Assembly (NCBI RefSeq): GCF_947260015.1
Contig: NZ_CAMYOM010000012.1
Coordinates: 22,861 to 86,860, forward strand
Origin: an uncultured Eudoraea sp.
Lineage (GTDB): Bacteria; Bacteroidota; Bacteroidia; Flavobacteriales; Flavobacteriaceae
Length of the DNA stretch: 64,000 bases
Direction of reading: 5' to 3'
Below, piece after piece: positions 15,790 to 23,705 of this stretch (its first letter is position 1; every line of letters begins with the position of its first letter). The notes below the pieces were generated by a model that was not told where the DNA came from, did no database searches, and saw only the letters and a program-made list of their open reading frames with translations. The translations under genes were made by a program, and so were the position numbers.

Positions 15790-16239
15790 ATGGATAGCAG
15801 CAATAAATCAACTCAGCAAAATAAAATTGGAGAAGTAAACTGGCAAGAACTTTATATTCTTACAGATCATTGGAAGTCAGATCTGGAATTCTATAAAGAC
15901 GATCTCAGGTTTTTACATCATTTGATTGATAAATATATTATCTGGATTACAAAAGACGATAACCTTAACCTGGTAAAAAATATACAGAAAAACCTTTTTG
16001 AGATTCGGAAAAAAAGTATGGATCTAATGAGGGAAGTTAACACACACCAAGGGAATTTGGGCCTTATGGTAGAAAATCCGGTTCAGAGTTCAAACCCCCA
16101 ATTTATAGATGATCACGAAGATCTGGAAGATAAAATGTCAAAATTTGTAAAACTGTTTAGGTCCAATCGAAAAGAAGTATTTAGCATAACGGAATACATC
16201 ATAGACAGCGAGGAATTACCAAATATTCTTAAAAACTAA
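15790..16239 (+). CDS. Helical protein of unknown function
   Basis: I do not recognise this 149-residue protein. It has no signal peptide or membrane segment, is charged, and looks all-helical with leucines and isoleucines at heptad-like spacing (residues about 18-85 and 105-145). The shape recalls cytosolic four-helix-bundle stress proteins, but no family motif or metal-binding pattern is evident. It stands alone between a divergent Usp gene and tRNA-Leu and has its own copy of the island's palindrome promoter, so it is probably induced with the Usp genes. Confidence 0.75.
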   Translation: MDSSNKSTQQNKIGEVNWQELYILTDHWKSDLEFYKDDLRFLHHLIDKYIIWITKDDNLNLVKNIQKNLFEIRKKSMDLMREVNTHQGNLGLMVENPVQSSNPQFIDDHEDLEDKMSKFVKLFRSNRKEVFSITEYIIDSEELPNILKN

Positions 16240-16344
16240 TCCAACGCAATACTTTTTATTATATCCTTAGAACACAGTTTTGATGATTGTTGATTTTTGA
16301 TGCACTAAGTAAGCTTGATTAATCTTCAAATAGAAATACTTCGC

Positions 16345-16352
16345 TATATTTG
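16345..16352 (+). promoter_or_regulatory. -7 box for tRNA-Leu
   Basis: TATATTTG matches the Bacteroidetes TAnnTTTG consensus exactly and lies 21 bp before the tRNA 5' end. I do not see a clear -33 TTG at the usual distance. Confidence 0.45.
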
Positions 16353-16373
16353 CACCGCAATTTTAGTAAAAAT

Positions 16374-16457
16374 GCCCACGTGGTGAAATTGGTATACACG
16401 CTACCTTGAGGGGGTAGTGTTCGAAAGGACGTGCTGGTTCGACTCCAGTCGTGGGCA
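16374..16457 (+). tRNA. tRNA-Leu (anticodon GAG)
   Basis: The 84-nt gene folds as a cloverleaf: acceptor stem GCCCACG with CGTGGGC, discriminator A, anticodon stem CTACC/GGTAG with loop TTGAGGG (anticodon GAG, reading CUC and CUU), a long variable arm typical of leucine tRNAs, and a T arm with loop TTCGACT. The CCA end is not encoded. A strong terminator follows at once. Confidence 0.96.
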
Positions 16458-16460
16458 CAA

Positions 16461-16494
16461 AAAAACTGCTCCTGTAAAAAAAGGAGCAGTTTTT
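16461..16494. terminator. Intrinsic terminator after tRNA-Leu
   Basis: The stem ACTGCTCCT/AGGAGCAGT has an 8-nt loop, A-run before and T-run after. It can serve the tRNA on the plus strand and the DUF1080 gene converging on the minus strand. Confidence 0.85.
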
Positions 16495-16509
16495 CGTTTA
16501 AAAGTATTA

Positions 16510-17226
16510 CTATAAGCGTTTTACCCGGACATTTCTGAACCACACGCCCGCTCCGTGGTCCTGCAGAGCCAAATAACCATCATTACTTTTACCGTAATCA
16601 GGATAATCATTCCATTTACCACTATTGCGTTTTTCTTCCCAGTCTTGGGAGTTCTTATCAAATTCGACAATTTTCTGACCATTGAGCCAATGCTCGGCCT
16701 TACCTTTATTAAAAATAATCTTACTGGTGTTCCACTCCCCTACTGGTTTCAGGGTTTTGTTTTCATTGGCAATATGCATAGCATAATTGGCGCCGGTCTT
16801 TTGCCAATCTTCAAGTGGTTCTTCAAAACCTATATCATCCAATATTTGGTATTCAGGTCCGGTTTCATAGGGTGATTGATATATAGTATCCTCTACGACA
16901 TGATAATTAGCACCACTATTGCCTCCTTTAGTTATCTTCCATTCAAATGCAAATTCAAAGTTGTCATATGTTTCTGTACTGATAATATCTCCTCCCACAT
17001 CTCCGGCTTCACCAAAACATTCAATAATACCATCTTTAATTGACCAATTTGATGGAAGGGAATCCTGGTTATATCCCCTCCAGTCTGAAGGTTTCATGAG
17101 TTCAACCCATTCCGTGGTTACTATTTGAGCTTCTTTTGCAGTAGGTATTTGTACTGTTTTCTTCTCTGTATTCTTGCAGGCTCCAATTAAAAGGACCATA
17201 CCAATAATCACTATACGCCGTTTCAT
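16510..17226 (-). CDS. DUF1080 (3-keto-disaccharide hydrolase domain) lipoprotein
   Basis: The protein has 238 residues from the ATG at 17226, chosen because it gives a clean lipoprotein signal (MKRRIVIIGMVLLIGAC) whereas the longer frame adds 14 unrelated residues. The rest is a jelly-roll domain with GYNQDSLPSNWSIKDGIIECFGEAGDVGGDIISTETYDNFEFAFEWK, typical of DUF1080 (concanavalin-like) proteins. Members of this family are linked to 3-keto-glycoside breakdown. It lies 11 bp downstream of the Gfo/Idh/MocA oxidoreductase, a common pairing for oxidised sugar metabolism. Confidence 0.88.
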   Translation of the reverse strand: MKRRIVIIGMVLLIGACKNTEKKTVQIPTAKEAQIVTTEWVELMKPSDWRGYNQDSLPSNWSIKDGIIECFGEAGDVGGDIISTETYDNFEFAFEWKITKGGNSGANYHVVEDTIYQSPYETGPEYQILDDIGFEEPLEDWQKTGANYAMHIANENKTLKPVGEWNTSKIIFNKGKAEHWLNGQKIVEFDKNSQDWEEKRNSGKWNDYPDYGKSNDGYLALQDHGAGVWFRNVRVKRL

Positions 17227-17237
17227 AATCTTCAAAT

Positions 17238-18593
17238 TTAAAGTAGTTTCATCCCAACAGGATCCCATTTAATGGCTTTGTCTAAATAATAACTGTCGTT
17301 GCAAGCTAAAGCAGGGGCCGCCGCACGATAACCAAAGACAGCGTCTTCCGTTACAGCTTTGCCTCCTCGGATAGCGTTGAACCAATTGGAAAAATGATCA
17401 TAATGGGCTCCTTTATAACCTTCCTCGGCATCAAAAACTATTTCTTCCTGAGGAAGCATCTTTTTCCTGGAACTACCACCTGCGGTTTGTGACGCCTTGG
17501 CCTGCAAAAATGGGTCACTGTCAAATTCCTCATTATTTCTTCTTAAAATCACTTTTCTCCATTGGACATCCATAGAGCCCTCACTACCAACAATTCTCAG
17601 ATAAGTTGTTCCCGAGGTACCATCTACAAAATTACAACGCAATGAAAGGTTAAAAGGAGGGTGTTCCTCAGAATCAGGATAATCGAATACTCCCAGAAGC
17701 ACATCCGGTACTTCCCTGCCGTCTTTCCAATAACGCAATCCCCCGGACGAATATATTTGATTTGGTCCCTTTGAATTAGTTATAAAATGAAGGCTCGAAA
17801 AAAGATGAACAAAAAGATCTCCGGACATCCCTGTCCCATAGTCTTTGTAGTTTCTCCACCTGAAAAAACGGGTAGCATCAAAAGGACGCTTATTGGTATT
17901 CGAAATAAAAGTATCCCAATCTACCGTTTTTGTGGAAGCATCCTCTGGGATATTGTATTGCCAGGCCCCCGTAGGGCTTCTTCTGGCCCAAAAACCTTCG
18001 GCATAATTTATATCTCCAATTGCTCCCTGGGCTAGAAGTTCTTTGGCTTTTTCATTTCCAAGTGAGGACATCCCCTGACTACCAACCTGGAATACCATTC
18101 CCGTTTCATTCTGAGCTTTAATAACATCATGCCCCTCGTCTAAGGAATGAACCATAGGCTTTTCACAGTAAACATGTTTACCAGCACGCATGGCGTCTAT
18201 TGAAATCTGTTTATGCCAATGATCAGGTGTTCCGATAATAACTGCATCCACATCTTTTCTGGCCAATATTTCCTTATATTGTTTCGTTGTAAACAGGTCC
18301 TTACCCCATTTTTCCCTGGCTCTCTCGAGATGACCATCATATAGGTCACAAACAGCAACTAATTTTACACCATCGTGTTTTAAGGCTGTATTTGTATCCT
18401 CAGATCCCATACCCCCTGCACCTATAAGAGCGATTTGTATATTACTGTTCGCACTATATTTTTTTCTGCTTAAATAAGAAATTTGAGGTCTTCTCCCAGC
18501 ACCTATGATTGCCGGTGCACTGGCCAAAGCCAATGTTCCTGCTCCTATTTTCTTTAAAAACTGCTTTCTGGTTTGAGTGGTTTTTTTTGACAT
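17238..18593 (-). CDS. Gfo/Idh/MocA-family oxidoreductase, Tat-exported
   Basis: The protein has 451 residues. The N-terminus has a twin-arginine-like or Ser/Thr-rich export signal (KTTQTRKQFLKKIGAGTLALASAPAIIGAG). A Rossmann fold follows (IALIGAGGMGSEDTNTALKH), then the catalytic EKPM motif (CEKPMVHS) of Gfo/Idh/MocA dehydrogenases and DHWHKQ. These periplasmic enzymes oxidise or reduce sugar derivatives with bound NAD(P). It is co-transcribed with the DUF1080 gene (11-bp gap). Substrate cannot be read from sequence. Confidence 0.92.
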   Translation of the reverse strand: MSKKTTQTRKQFLKKIGAGTLALASAPAIIGAGRRPQISYLSRKKYSANSNIQIALIGAGGMGSEDTNTALKHDGVKLVAVCDLYDGHLERAREKWGKDLFTTKQYKEILARKDVDAVIIGTPDHWHKQISIDAMRAGKHVYCEKPMVHSLDEGHDVIKAQNETGMVFQVGSQGMSSLGNEKAKELLAQGAIGDINYAEGFWARRSPTGAWQYNIPEDASTKTVDWDTFISNTNKRPFDATRFFRWRNYKDYGTGMSGDLFVHLFSSLHFITNSKGPNQIYSSGGLRYWKDGREVPDVLLGVFDYPDSEEHPPFNLSLRCNFVDGTSGTTYLRIVGSEGSMDVQWRKVILRRNNEEFDSDPFLQAKASQTAGGSSRKKMLPQEEIVFDAEEGYKGAHYDHFSNWFNAIRGGKAVTEDAVFGYRAAAPALACNDSYYLDKAIKWDPVGMKLL

Positions 18594-18740
18594 AATATAC
18601 CATGGTTAGTTAGGTTAAATATATCCATTTATAATAGAATTTTTTAAATTTTAATGTCATAAACTAAAAAAAAACGATTGTTTTACCGATTTCTTCCGAA
18701 AAAATTAACGCAACTATCAAATACTTACGCTTTAAAATTG

Positions 18741-18756
18741 TAAATTTGTTTAAACA
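18741..18756 (+). promoter_or_regulatory. Candidate promoter and operator of the CarH-like regulator
   Basis: TAAATTTG (18741-18748) is an exact TAnnTTTG -7 box. The perfect 10-bp palindrome TGTTTAAACA (18747-18756) overlaps its end, where a repressor would block transcription. Assignment as an autoregulatory operator is inference. Confidence 0.4.
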
Positions 18757-18766
18757 TTATTTATAA

Positions 18767-19666
18767 ATGATGAACAATGTAAAGAAATCATTTAGTATTC
18801 GTGATTTGGAAAACCTGTCCGGTATTAAAGCACATACAATTCGAATCTGGGAAAAAAGATACGGGTTATTGTCGCCAGAGCGAACCAGTACCAACATTAG
18901 GACCTATAGTCTGGCAAGTCTTCAGAAGCTTCTGAATATTACCTTGCTCTATAGCAACGGTTACAAAATATCTAAAATCGCAAAAATACCAGAGACTGAT
19001 ATACCGATTGTTGTCAGGGAGATCGTGGCCAAAAACAGTACAAAAAATCATGCAATCAATGCATTTAAATTGTCCATGATTAATTTTGACGTGTCATTAT
19101 TCCAAAATACATATAATAGCCTGCTTTCAGAAAAATCTTTTCGAGATATTTTTTGGGAATACTTTATTCCTTTATTAAGTGAACTTGGATTACTTTGGCA
19201 GACAGATACTATTAGTCCATCGCATGAACATTTTATTACTAATTTGATTAAACAGAAAATTTGCACGAATACGGAGAAATTACAGTTGATGGAACCTACT
19301 CAACATGATAAAGTATTCGTTCTTTTTCTTCCTGAAAATGAAATCCATGAAATTGGGCTATTATTTATTAATTATGAAATTCTTCTTCGTGGTTACAAAA
19401 CTATTTATCTGGGACAGACTATGCCTTTAGAAAACCTTGTAGACCTGGAAAACTATTATAATAACATATATTATTTGTCCTATTTTACAGTAGTACCAAA
19501 CAAAGACAGATTAGGAAAATATTTTGATGACTTTACAAAACTTTTAAACCATAAAAATTCTAATTTATGGATTTTAGGTAGGCAAATTCAACACATAAAT
19601 AAAGAAAAACTTCCGCCGCACATTCGTACCTTTGCATCGATTGAACAATTGTCAAAAGCATTATAA
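18767..19666 (+). CDS. CarH/LitR-type B12-dependent MerR regulator (putative photoreceptor)
   Basis: The protein has 299 residues. Residues 8-75 are a MerR winged helix (FSIRDLENLSGIKAHTIRIWEKRYGLL). Then comes a four-helix B12-cap domain with the W-x9-EH motif (Trp144, Glu154, His155) and a Rossmann-type B12-binding domain with the lower-ligand motif ExxxHEIGLL (His194). All light-sensing hallmarks of CarH are present. By family, AdoCbl-bound CarH represses carotenoid genes in the dark and light breaks the tetramer. The crtI-crtB-crtZ genes begin 21 bp downstream on the same strand, so the regulator is co-transcribed with its presumed targets. Confidence 0.9.
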   Translation: MMNNVKKSFSIRDLENLSGIKAHTIRIWEKRYGLLSPERTSTNIRTYSLASLQKLLNITLLYSNGYKISKIAKIPETDIPIVVREIVAKNSTKNHAINAFKLSMINFDVSLFQNTYNSLLSEKSFRDIFWEYFIPLLSELGLLWQTDTISPSHEHFITNLIKQKICTNTEKLQLMEPTQHDKVFVLFLPENEIHEIGLLFINYEILLRGYKTIYLGQTMPLENLVDLENYYNNIYYLSYFTVVPNKDRLGKYFDDFTKLLNHKNSNLWILGRQIQHINKEKLPPHIRTFASIEQLSKAL

Positions 19667-19687
19667 GTTACCAACAGCTGTAAAACC

Positions 19688-21160
19688 ATGAATATCAACA
19701 ATAAAAAAGTTGTAATCATTGGATCGGGTTTTTCATCCCTTTCTGCAGCCTGCTATCTGGCTAAAAAGGGCTTTAATGTTAGTCTTTATGAAAAGAATGA
19801 TACAATTGGTGGAAGAGCCCGTCAGCTTACTAAAGATGGTTTTACCTTTGATATTGGTCCGAGTTGGTATTGGATGCCTGATATTTTTGATCGCTTCTTT
19901 GCAGATTTTGGCAAACAAACCTCAGACTATTACCAATTGGATAAACTAAGCCCGGCCTATAAAATATTCTTTGAAGACGATACTATCACGATTGGGGACT
20001 GCATGGATAAAATTTGTGAGGAATTTGAGCGAATTGAAAAAGGCAGTTCCAAGCATCTTAAAAAATTTATCGCCAAGGCACAAAGAAATTATGATATTGC
20101 CATAAATGAAATTGTCTATCGTCCCGGACTTTCCCCTTTAGAGTTAGTAACGAAGGATACTATAATAAGAGTAGACCAATTCTTTAAAACAGTAAGTCAG
20201 GAAGTTCGTAAAAAATTTAAAAACCCGAAACTTATTTCAACACTGGAATTCCCGGTGTTATTTCTTGGAGCCAAGCCGAGCAATACCCCTGCTTTCTATA
20301 GTTTTATGAATTTTGCAGATTTTGGACTTGGTACCTGGCATCCTAAGGGAGGTATGTACCAGATAATTCTAGCAATGAAAAGTTTAGCCCTGGAGTTAGG
20401 GGTTAGGATTCACACAGATAGCCCAGTAGAAAAGATCTTAGTGCATGAGGGTAAGGCAAACGGGATATTAGTGAATTCTGAAACAATAGTTGCTGATATG
20501 GTATTAAGCGGTGCCGATTATCATCATACAGAAACCTTATTGGACAGCGCTTATCGGCAATATTCTGAAAAATATTGGCAGAGAAAAACCTTTGCTCCTT
20601 CTTCTTTACTCTTCTTTATTGGGTTTGACAAAAAATTAGAAAATGTTGAACATCATAATTTGTTTTTTGACACAGATTTTGGTCAGCATGCCTCTGAAAT
20701 TTATGACAATCCCAAATGGCCATCCAGACCTTTATTTTATGCGAACTTCCCTTCAATAACAGATAAAAGTATGGCTCCCGGTAACAAGGAAACTGCTTTT
20801 TTCCTGATTCCATTAGCCCCGGGATTAGAGGATACACCTGAACTTAGGGAACAGTATTTTGATATTATCTTGAAAAGATTCCAGGAACGGACTAAACAGA
20901 GTGTTGAAAATAATATTATATTTAAAAAATCGTTTTGTATAAATGACTTTAAAGAACAATACAATTCTTATAAAGGAAATGCCTATGGAATGGCCAATAC
21001 ATTATCACAAACGGCTTTTATGAGGCCAGGATTGAAGAGTAAAAAAATTAATAATCTATTTTTCACCGGACAACTTACAGTCCCCGGGCCAGGAGTTCCT
21101 CCTTCTTTAATTTCGGGAAAATTAGTTTCTGAATTAATAGAGAAAAATAATAATAGTTAG
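19688..21160 (+). CDS. crtI: Phytoene desaturase
   Basis: The protein has 490 residues. The N-terminus has a FAD dinucleotide-binding fold, VVIIGSGFSSLSAACYLAKKG (split here by its glycines at residues 10, 12 and 15), followed by GGRARQLTKDGFTFDIGPSW, diagnostic of CrtI-type desaturases. The C-terminal NLFFTGQLTVPGPGVPPSLISGKLVS is the second conserved FAD site. It converts phytoene to lycopene by four desaturations. It is 3 bp upstream of crtB and 21 bp downstream of the CarH-like gene. Confidence 0.96.
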   Translation: MNINNKKVVIIGSGFSSLSAACYLAKKGFNVSLYEKNDTIGGRARQLTKDGFTFDIGPSWYWMPDIFDRFFADFGKQTSDYYQLDKLSPAYKIFFEDDTITIGDCMDKICEEFERIEKGSSKHLKKFIAKAQRNYDIAINEIVYRPGLSPLELVTKDTIIRVDQFFKTVSQEVRKKFKNPKLISTLEFPVLFLGAKPSNTPAFYSFMNFADFGLGTWHPKGGMYQIILAMKSLALELGVRIHTDSPVEKILVHEGKANGILVNSETIVADMVLSGADYHHTETLLDSAYRQYSEKYWQRKTFAPSSLLFFIGFDKKLENVEHHNLFFDTDFGQHASEIYDNPKWPSRPLFYANFPSITDKSMAPGNKETAFFLIPLAPGLEDTPELREQYFDIILKRFQERTKQSVENNIIFKKSFCINDFKEQYNSYKGNAYGMANTLSQTAFMRPGLKSKKINNLFFTGQLTVPGPGVPPSLISGKLVSELIEKNNNS

Positions 21161-21163
21161 TAA

Positions 21164-22003
21164 ATGAAAGCAATTTTCGATAATATTTCCTTTGAATGCA
21201 GCAAAATTGTAACTCAATCTTATAGTACATCCTTTTCGCTAGCTACAAAAATGTTATCCTCCTCCATAAGGGGTGACATATACAATATATATGGTTTTGT
21301 TCGTTGTGCTGACGAGATAGTCGATGCCTTCCATGACTATGACAAAGAGACATTATTCAACAAATTTGAAGAGGATCTTGAGACAAGTTTAATAGACAAA
21401 ATAAGCCTTAATCCTATACTAAATGCCTTTCAACATACATACCATAAATACCAAATTCCACATCATTTGGTTAGTTCATTTATGAAAAGTATGAGAATGG
21501 ATCTTAATAAAAGTGTTTACAGTACGGAAGCAGAATTTAAAGAATACATTTATGGATCTGCGGACGTTGTAGGCCTGATGTGTCTACGCGTTTTTGTTAA
21601 AGGGGACGATGATCGCTATGAAGCCCTTAAAGATTCTGCAATGGCTTTGGGGTCTGCGTTTCAAAAGGTTAATTTTCTAAGAGACCTTAAGGCCGATTAT
21701 GAACATTTAAACCGTTCTTATTTTCCAAACACGAACCTCCTGGATCTAGATGAAACGTCGAAATTAAGGATTGTCGAAGAAATAAAAACAGATTTTAAAA
21801 TGGCATTTGACGGAATAGTTCAACTTCCTAACGAAGCAAAATTTGGTGTTTATACCGCTTATAAATATTATTATAAATTGCTCCGTAAGTTACAGAAAAC
21901 GCCGTCTATGGAAATCAAAAACACTAGAATACGGGTGCCCAACTATCAAAAATTCGGACTTCTTGCAAAGTCCTATGTAAATTATAAACTGAACTTATAC
22001 TAG
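21164..22003 (+). CDS. crtB: Phytoene synthase
   Basis: The protein has 279 residues. It has the squalene/phytoene synthase signatures: an early YSTSFSLATKML, the first acidic motif RCADEIVDAFHD, and the second motif FLRDLKADYEHLNRSYFP. It condenses two geranylgeranyl diphosphates to phytoene at the membrane. Length matches the usual 280-310. It sits between crtI and crtZ in a tight operon (3-bp and 1-bp gaps). The C-terminus lacks extra domains. Confidence 0.95.
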   Translation: MKAIFDNISFECSKIVTQSYSTSFSLATKMLSSSIRGDIYNIYGFVRCADEIVDAFHDYDKETLFNKFEEDLETSLIDKISLNPILNAFQHTYHKYQIPHHLVSSFMKSMRMDLNKSVYSTEAEFKEYIYGSADVVGLMCLRVFVKGDDDRYEALKDSAMALGSAFQKVNFLRDLKADYEHLNRSYFPNTNLLDLDETSKLRIVEEIKTDFKMAFDGIVQLPNEAKFGVYTAYKYYYKLLRKLQKTPSMEIKNTRIRVPNYQKFGLLAKSYVNYKLNLY

Positions 22004-22004
22004 C

Positions 22005-22454
22005 ATGAAAATTATAATCTGGATCTTAATTTTCCTTGGCACATTTGGTTTAATGGAGTTTATGGCCTGGTTTACTCACAAGTACATAATGCATGGTTTT
22101 TTATGGAGTTTGCACAGTGACCATCATAAAAAAGATCATGGTTCATGGTTTGAACGCAATGATGCTTTCTTTATATTTTATGCAGTTGTTAGCATGACCT
22201 TTTTCTATTTGGCGTCCTATACGTCCTTCTGGTACGGATGGCCATTAGGCTTTGGTATCATGGCCTATGGTGCTGCGTACTTCATGGTTCATGATATTTT
22301 CATTCATCAACGATTTAAAATGTTTAGAAATGCCAATAACTGGTATGCCAAAGGTGTACGCAGGGCGCATAAAATGCACCATAAGCATATTGGCAAAGAA
22401 AAAGGTGAATGTTTTGGAATGCTGATTGTTCCTTTTAAGTATTTTAAGAAATAA
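22005..22454 (+). CDS. crtZ: Beta-carotene hydroxylase
   Basis: The protein has 149 residues, membrane-bound with about four hydrophobic segments. It contains the four histidine clusters of the fatty-acid-hydroxylase-type di-iron enzymes: HKYIMHG, HSDHHKKDH, HDIFIHQRF and HKMHHKHIG. CrtZ converts beta-carotene to zeaxanthin. No lycopene cyclase gene lies in this cluster, so cyclisation must be supplied from elsewhere. It begins one base after crtB and ends the operon. Confidence 0.95.
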   Translation: MKIIIWILIFLGTFGLMEFMAWFTHKYIMHGFLWSLHSDHHKKDHGSWFERNDAFFIFYAVVSMTFFYLASYTSFWYGWPLGFGIMAYGAAYFMVHDIFIHQRFKMFRNANNWYAKGVRRAHKMHHKHIGKEKGECFGMLIVPFKYFKK

Positions 22455-22513
22455 ATGGGCTCAATATAGTATTCAATAAAATGGTGAATATCTAAGCTTC
22501 CGAAAGCTAATAA

Positions 22514-23071
22514 TTATTTTAAGAGGCCATCCAATAGACTGCGAACGCTTTGTGAGTTCCAATCAGCAGATCCTGTCTCAGCTACAACAATATTTCCTTT
22601 TTTATCTATAATAAAAGTTGTTGGTAAAGCTGCAGAGTATAAGGTTTTTGGTGTAAATCCAGATTCGAAATAGACCGGCAAATTATATTTTTTCTTCATC
22701 ATGAAGTTAGACACTTTTTCTTTTTTATCCCTGGCAATAAATAAAAAAGTAACCTTTTCCCCATACGCGTCATATAGCAGTTGTAAATCGGGCATTTCTG
22801 CAACACAAGGTGGACACCAGGTAGCCCAGAAATTAATAAATATAACATCTCCCTTGTAATCCAGGAGATTCACGGTATTACCTTTTGAATTCACCAGTTT
22901 AAAATCATAATCCTCTAAAAACTGCTGAGCTCTCTCTTCAACAGGAACAGGATTGTGAGATATTAACCTGTTAAGATATACTTTAGCATGAAAACCTATC
23001 GGTGTAAAAAAATAAAGCGCCAATAATAGAATAATAGCAATATTGACTAGCTGTGTCTTTTTTAATTTCAC
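22514..23071 (-). CDS. TlpA-like membrane-anchored thioredoxin
   Basis: The protein has 185 residues. One N-terminal membrane anchor (residues about 8-26) is followed by a periplasmic TlpA/ResA-type thioredoxin domain with WATWCPPC (Cys86, Cys89), the ResA-like glutamate in VAEMP, and cis-Pro in ALPTTF. Such proteins reduce disulfides in cytochrome maturation or cell-envelope proteins. It is 2 bp downstream of a paralogue whose active site is damaged. The pair probably share a transcript. Confidence 0.92.
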   Translation of the reverse strand: MKLKKTQLVNIAIILLLALYFFTPIGFHAKVYLNRLISHNPVPVEERAQQFLEDYDFKLVNSKGNTVNLLDYKGDVIFINFWATWCPPCVAEMPDLQLLYDAYGEKVTFLFIARDKKEKVSNFMMKKKYNLPVYFESGFTPKTLYSAALPTTFIIDKKGNIVVAETGSADWNSQSVRSLLDGLLK

Positions 23072-23073
23072 TT

Positions 23074-23649
23074 CTAATTTATTAATTCATTGATAAGGTT
23101 ATAGATTGTTTTATTATCCCAATCGGCAATTCCTTCTTGTTTTACTCTAATATAGCCTTTTTTATCAATTATATAGGACGATGGCGGCTTAAGAATAGTT
23201 AAGGGGGATCTCTCACCAATAATAAGATAGGTTACCGGAAAAGTAAATTTATTCTCTTTCATAAATTCCTCTACTGGAAGCTTTTCCTCATCAGTAATTA
23301 TATAGAAATCGACCTTATCCTTATATTTATCATATAGGTTCTGTATACTTTTGAGTTCTGCCGCACAGGGCAGGCGCCATGAAGCCCAGAAATTAATAAA
23401 AACTACATTCCCTTTGGATTTTTCAAAATTGAAGAATTCCCATTTCGCATTTTTTAACTTCCAGTTATAATCTGTTATTTGCTGTTGTTGTCCAACTTCA
23501 ATAACCTCCGGACGAAAGGAAAATATTTGGTTTAATAAAACTTTACCATAATACCCAAGCGGGGTTACAAAAAAGGAAAGCACGAAAGCCATGAATAGTA
23601 TATTTAAAATGGTTTTCCTGCTTACTTTCATTTTATTATGGTTTGACAA
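23074..23649 (-). CDS. TlpA-like thioredoxin with a degenerate active site (RLPC)
   Basis: The protein has 191 residues with the same architecture as its neighbour: membrane anchor (about 14-32) and TlpA domain. The active site reads ASWRLPC: the first cysteine is Arg92 (codon CGC, + strand 23374-23376), one transition away from TGC. Cys95 remains. Without the nucleophilic cysteine it cannot do normal thiol-disulfide exchange. The cis-proline region is also altered (KPPSSY). The frame is intact and otherwise well conserved, so it may be a non-redox partner of the downstream paralogue or a recently inactivated copy. Confidence 0.88.
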   Translation of the reverse strand: MSNHNKMKVSRKTILNILFMAFVLSFFVTPLGYYGKVLLNQIFSFRPEVIEVGQQQQITDYNWKLKNAKWEFFNFEKSKGNVVFINFWASWRLPCAAELKSIQNLYDKYKDKVDFYIITDEEKLPVEEFMKENKFTFPVTYLIIGERSPLTILKPPSSYIIDKKGYIRVKQEGIADWDNKTIYNLINELIN

Positions 23650-23656
23650 AACTAAA

Positions 23657-23682
23657 TAACTCCCGAGAAATATCGGGAGTTA
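23657..23682. terminator. Hairpin terminator after aconitase
   Basis: TAACTCCCGA/TCGGGAGTTA forms a 10-bp stem with a 6-nt loop between the aconitase stop and the TlpA-like start. The T-tail on the minus strand is short (TTATTT), so termination may be moderate. Confidence 0.65.
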
Positions 23683-23705
23683 CTTTATTAAATTTAATAT
23701 GTAAT

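Noticed and set aside
16374..16457. tRNA-Leu as an integration site
   Set aside because: No integrase, direct repeat of the tRNA 3' end, or change in gene content was seen nearby.
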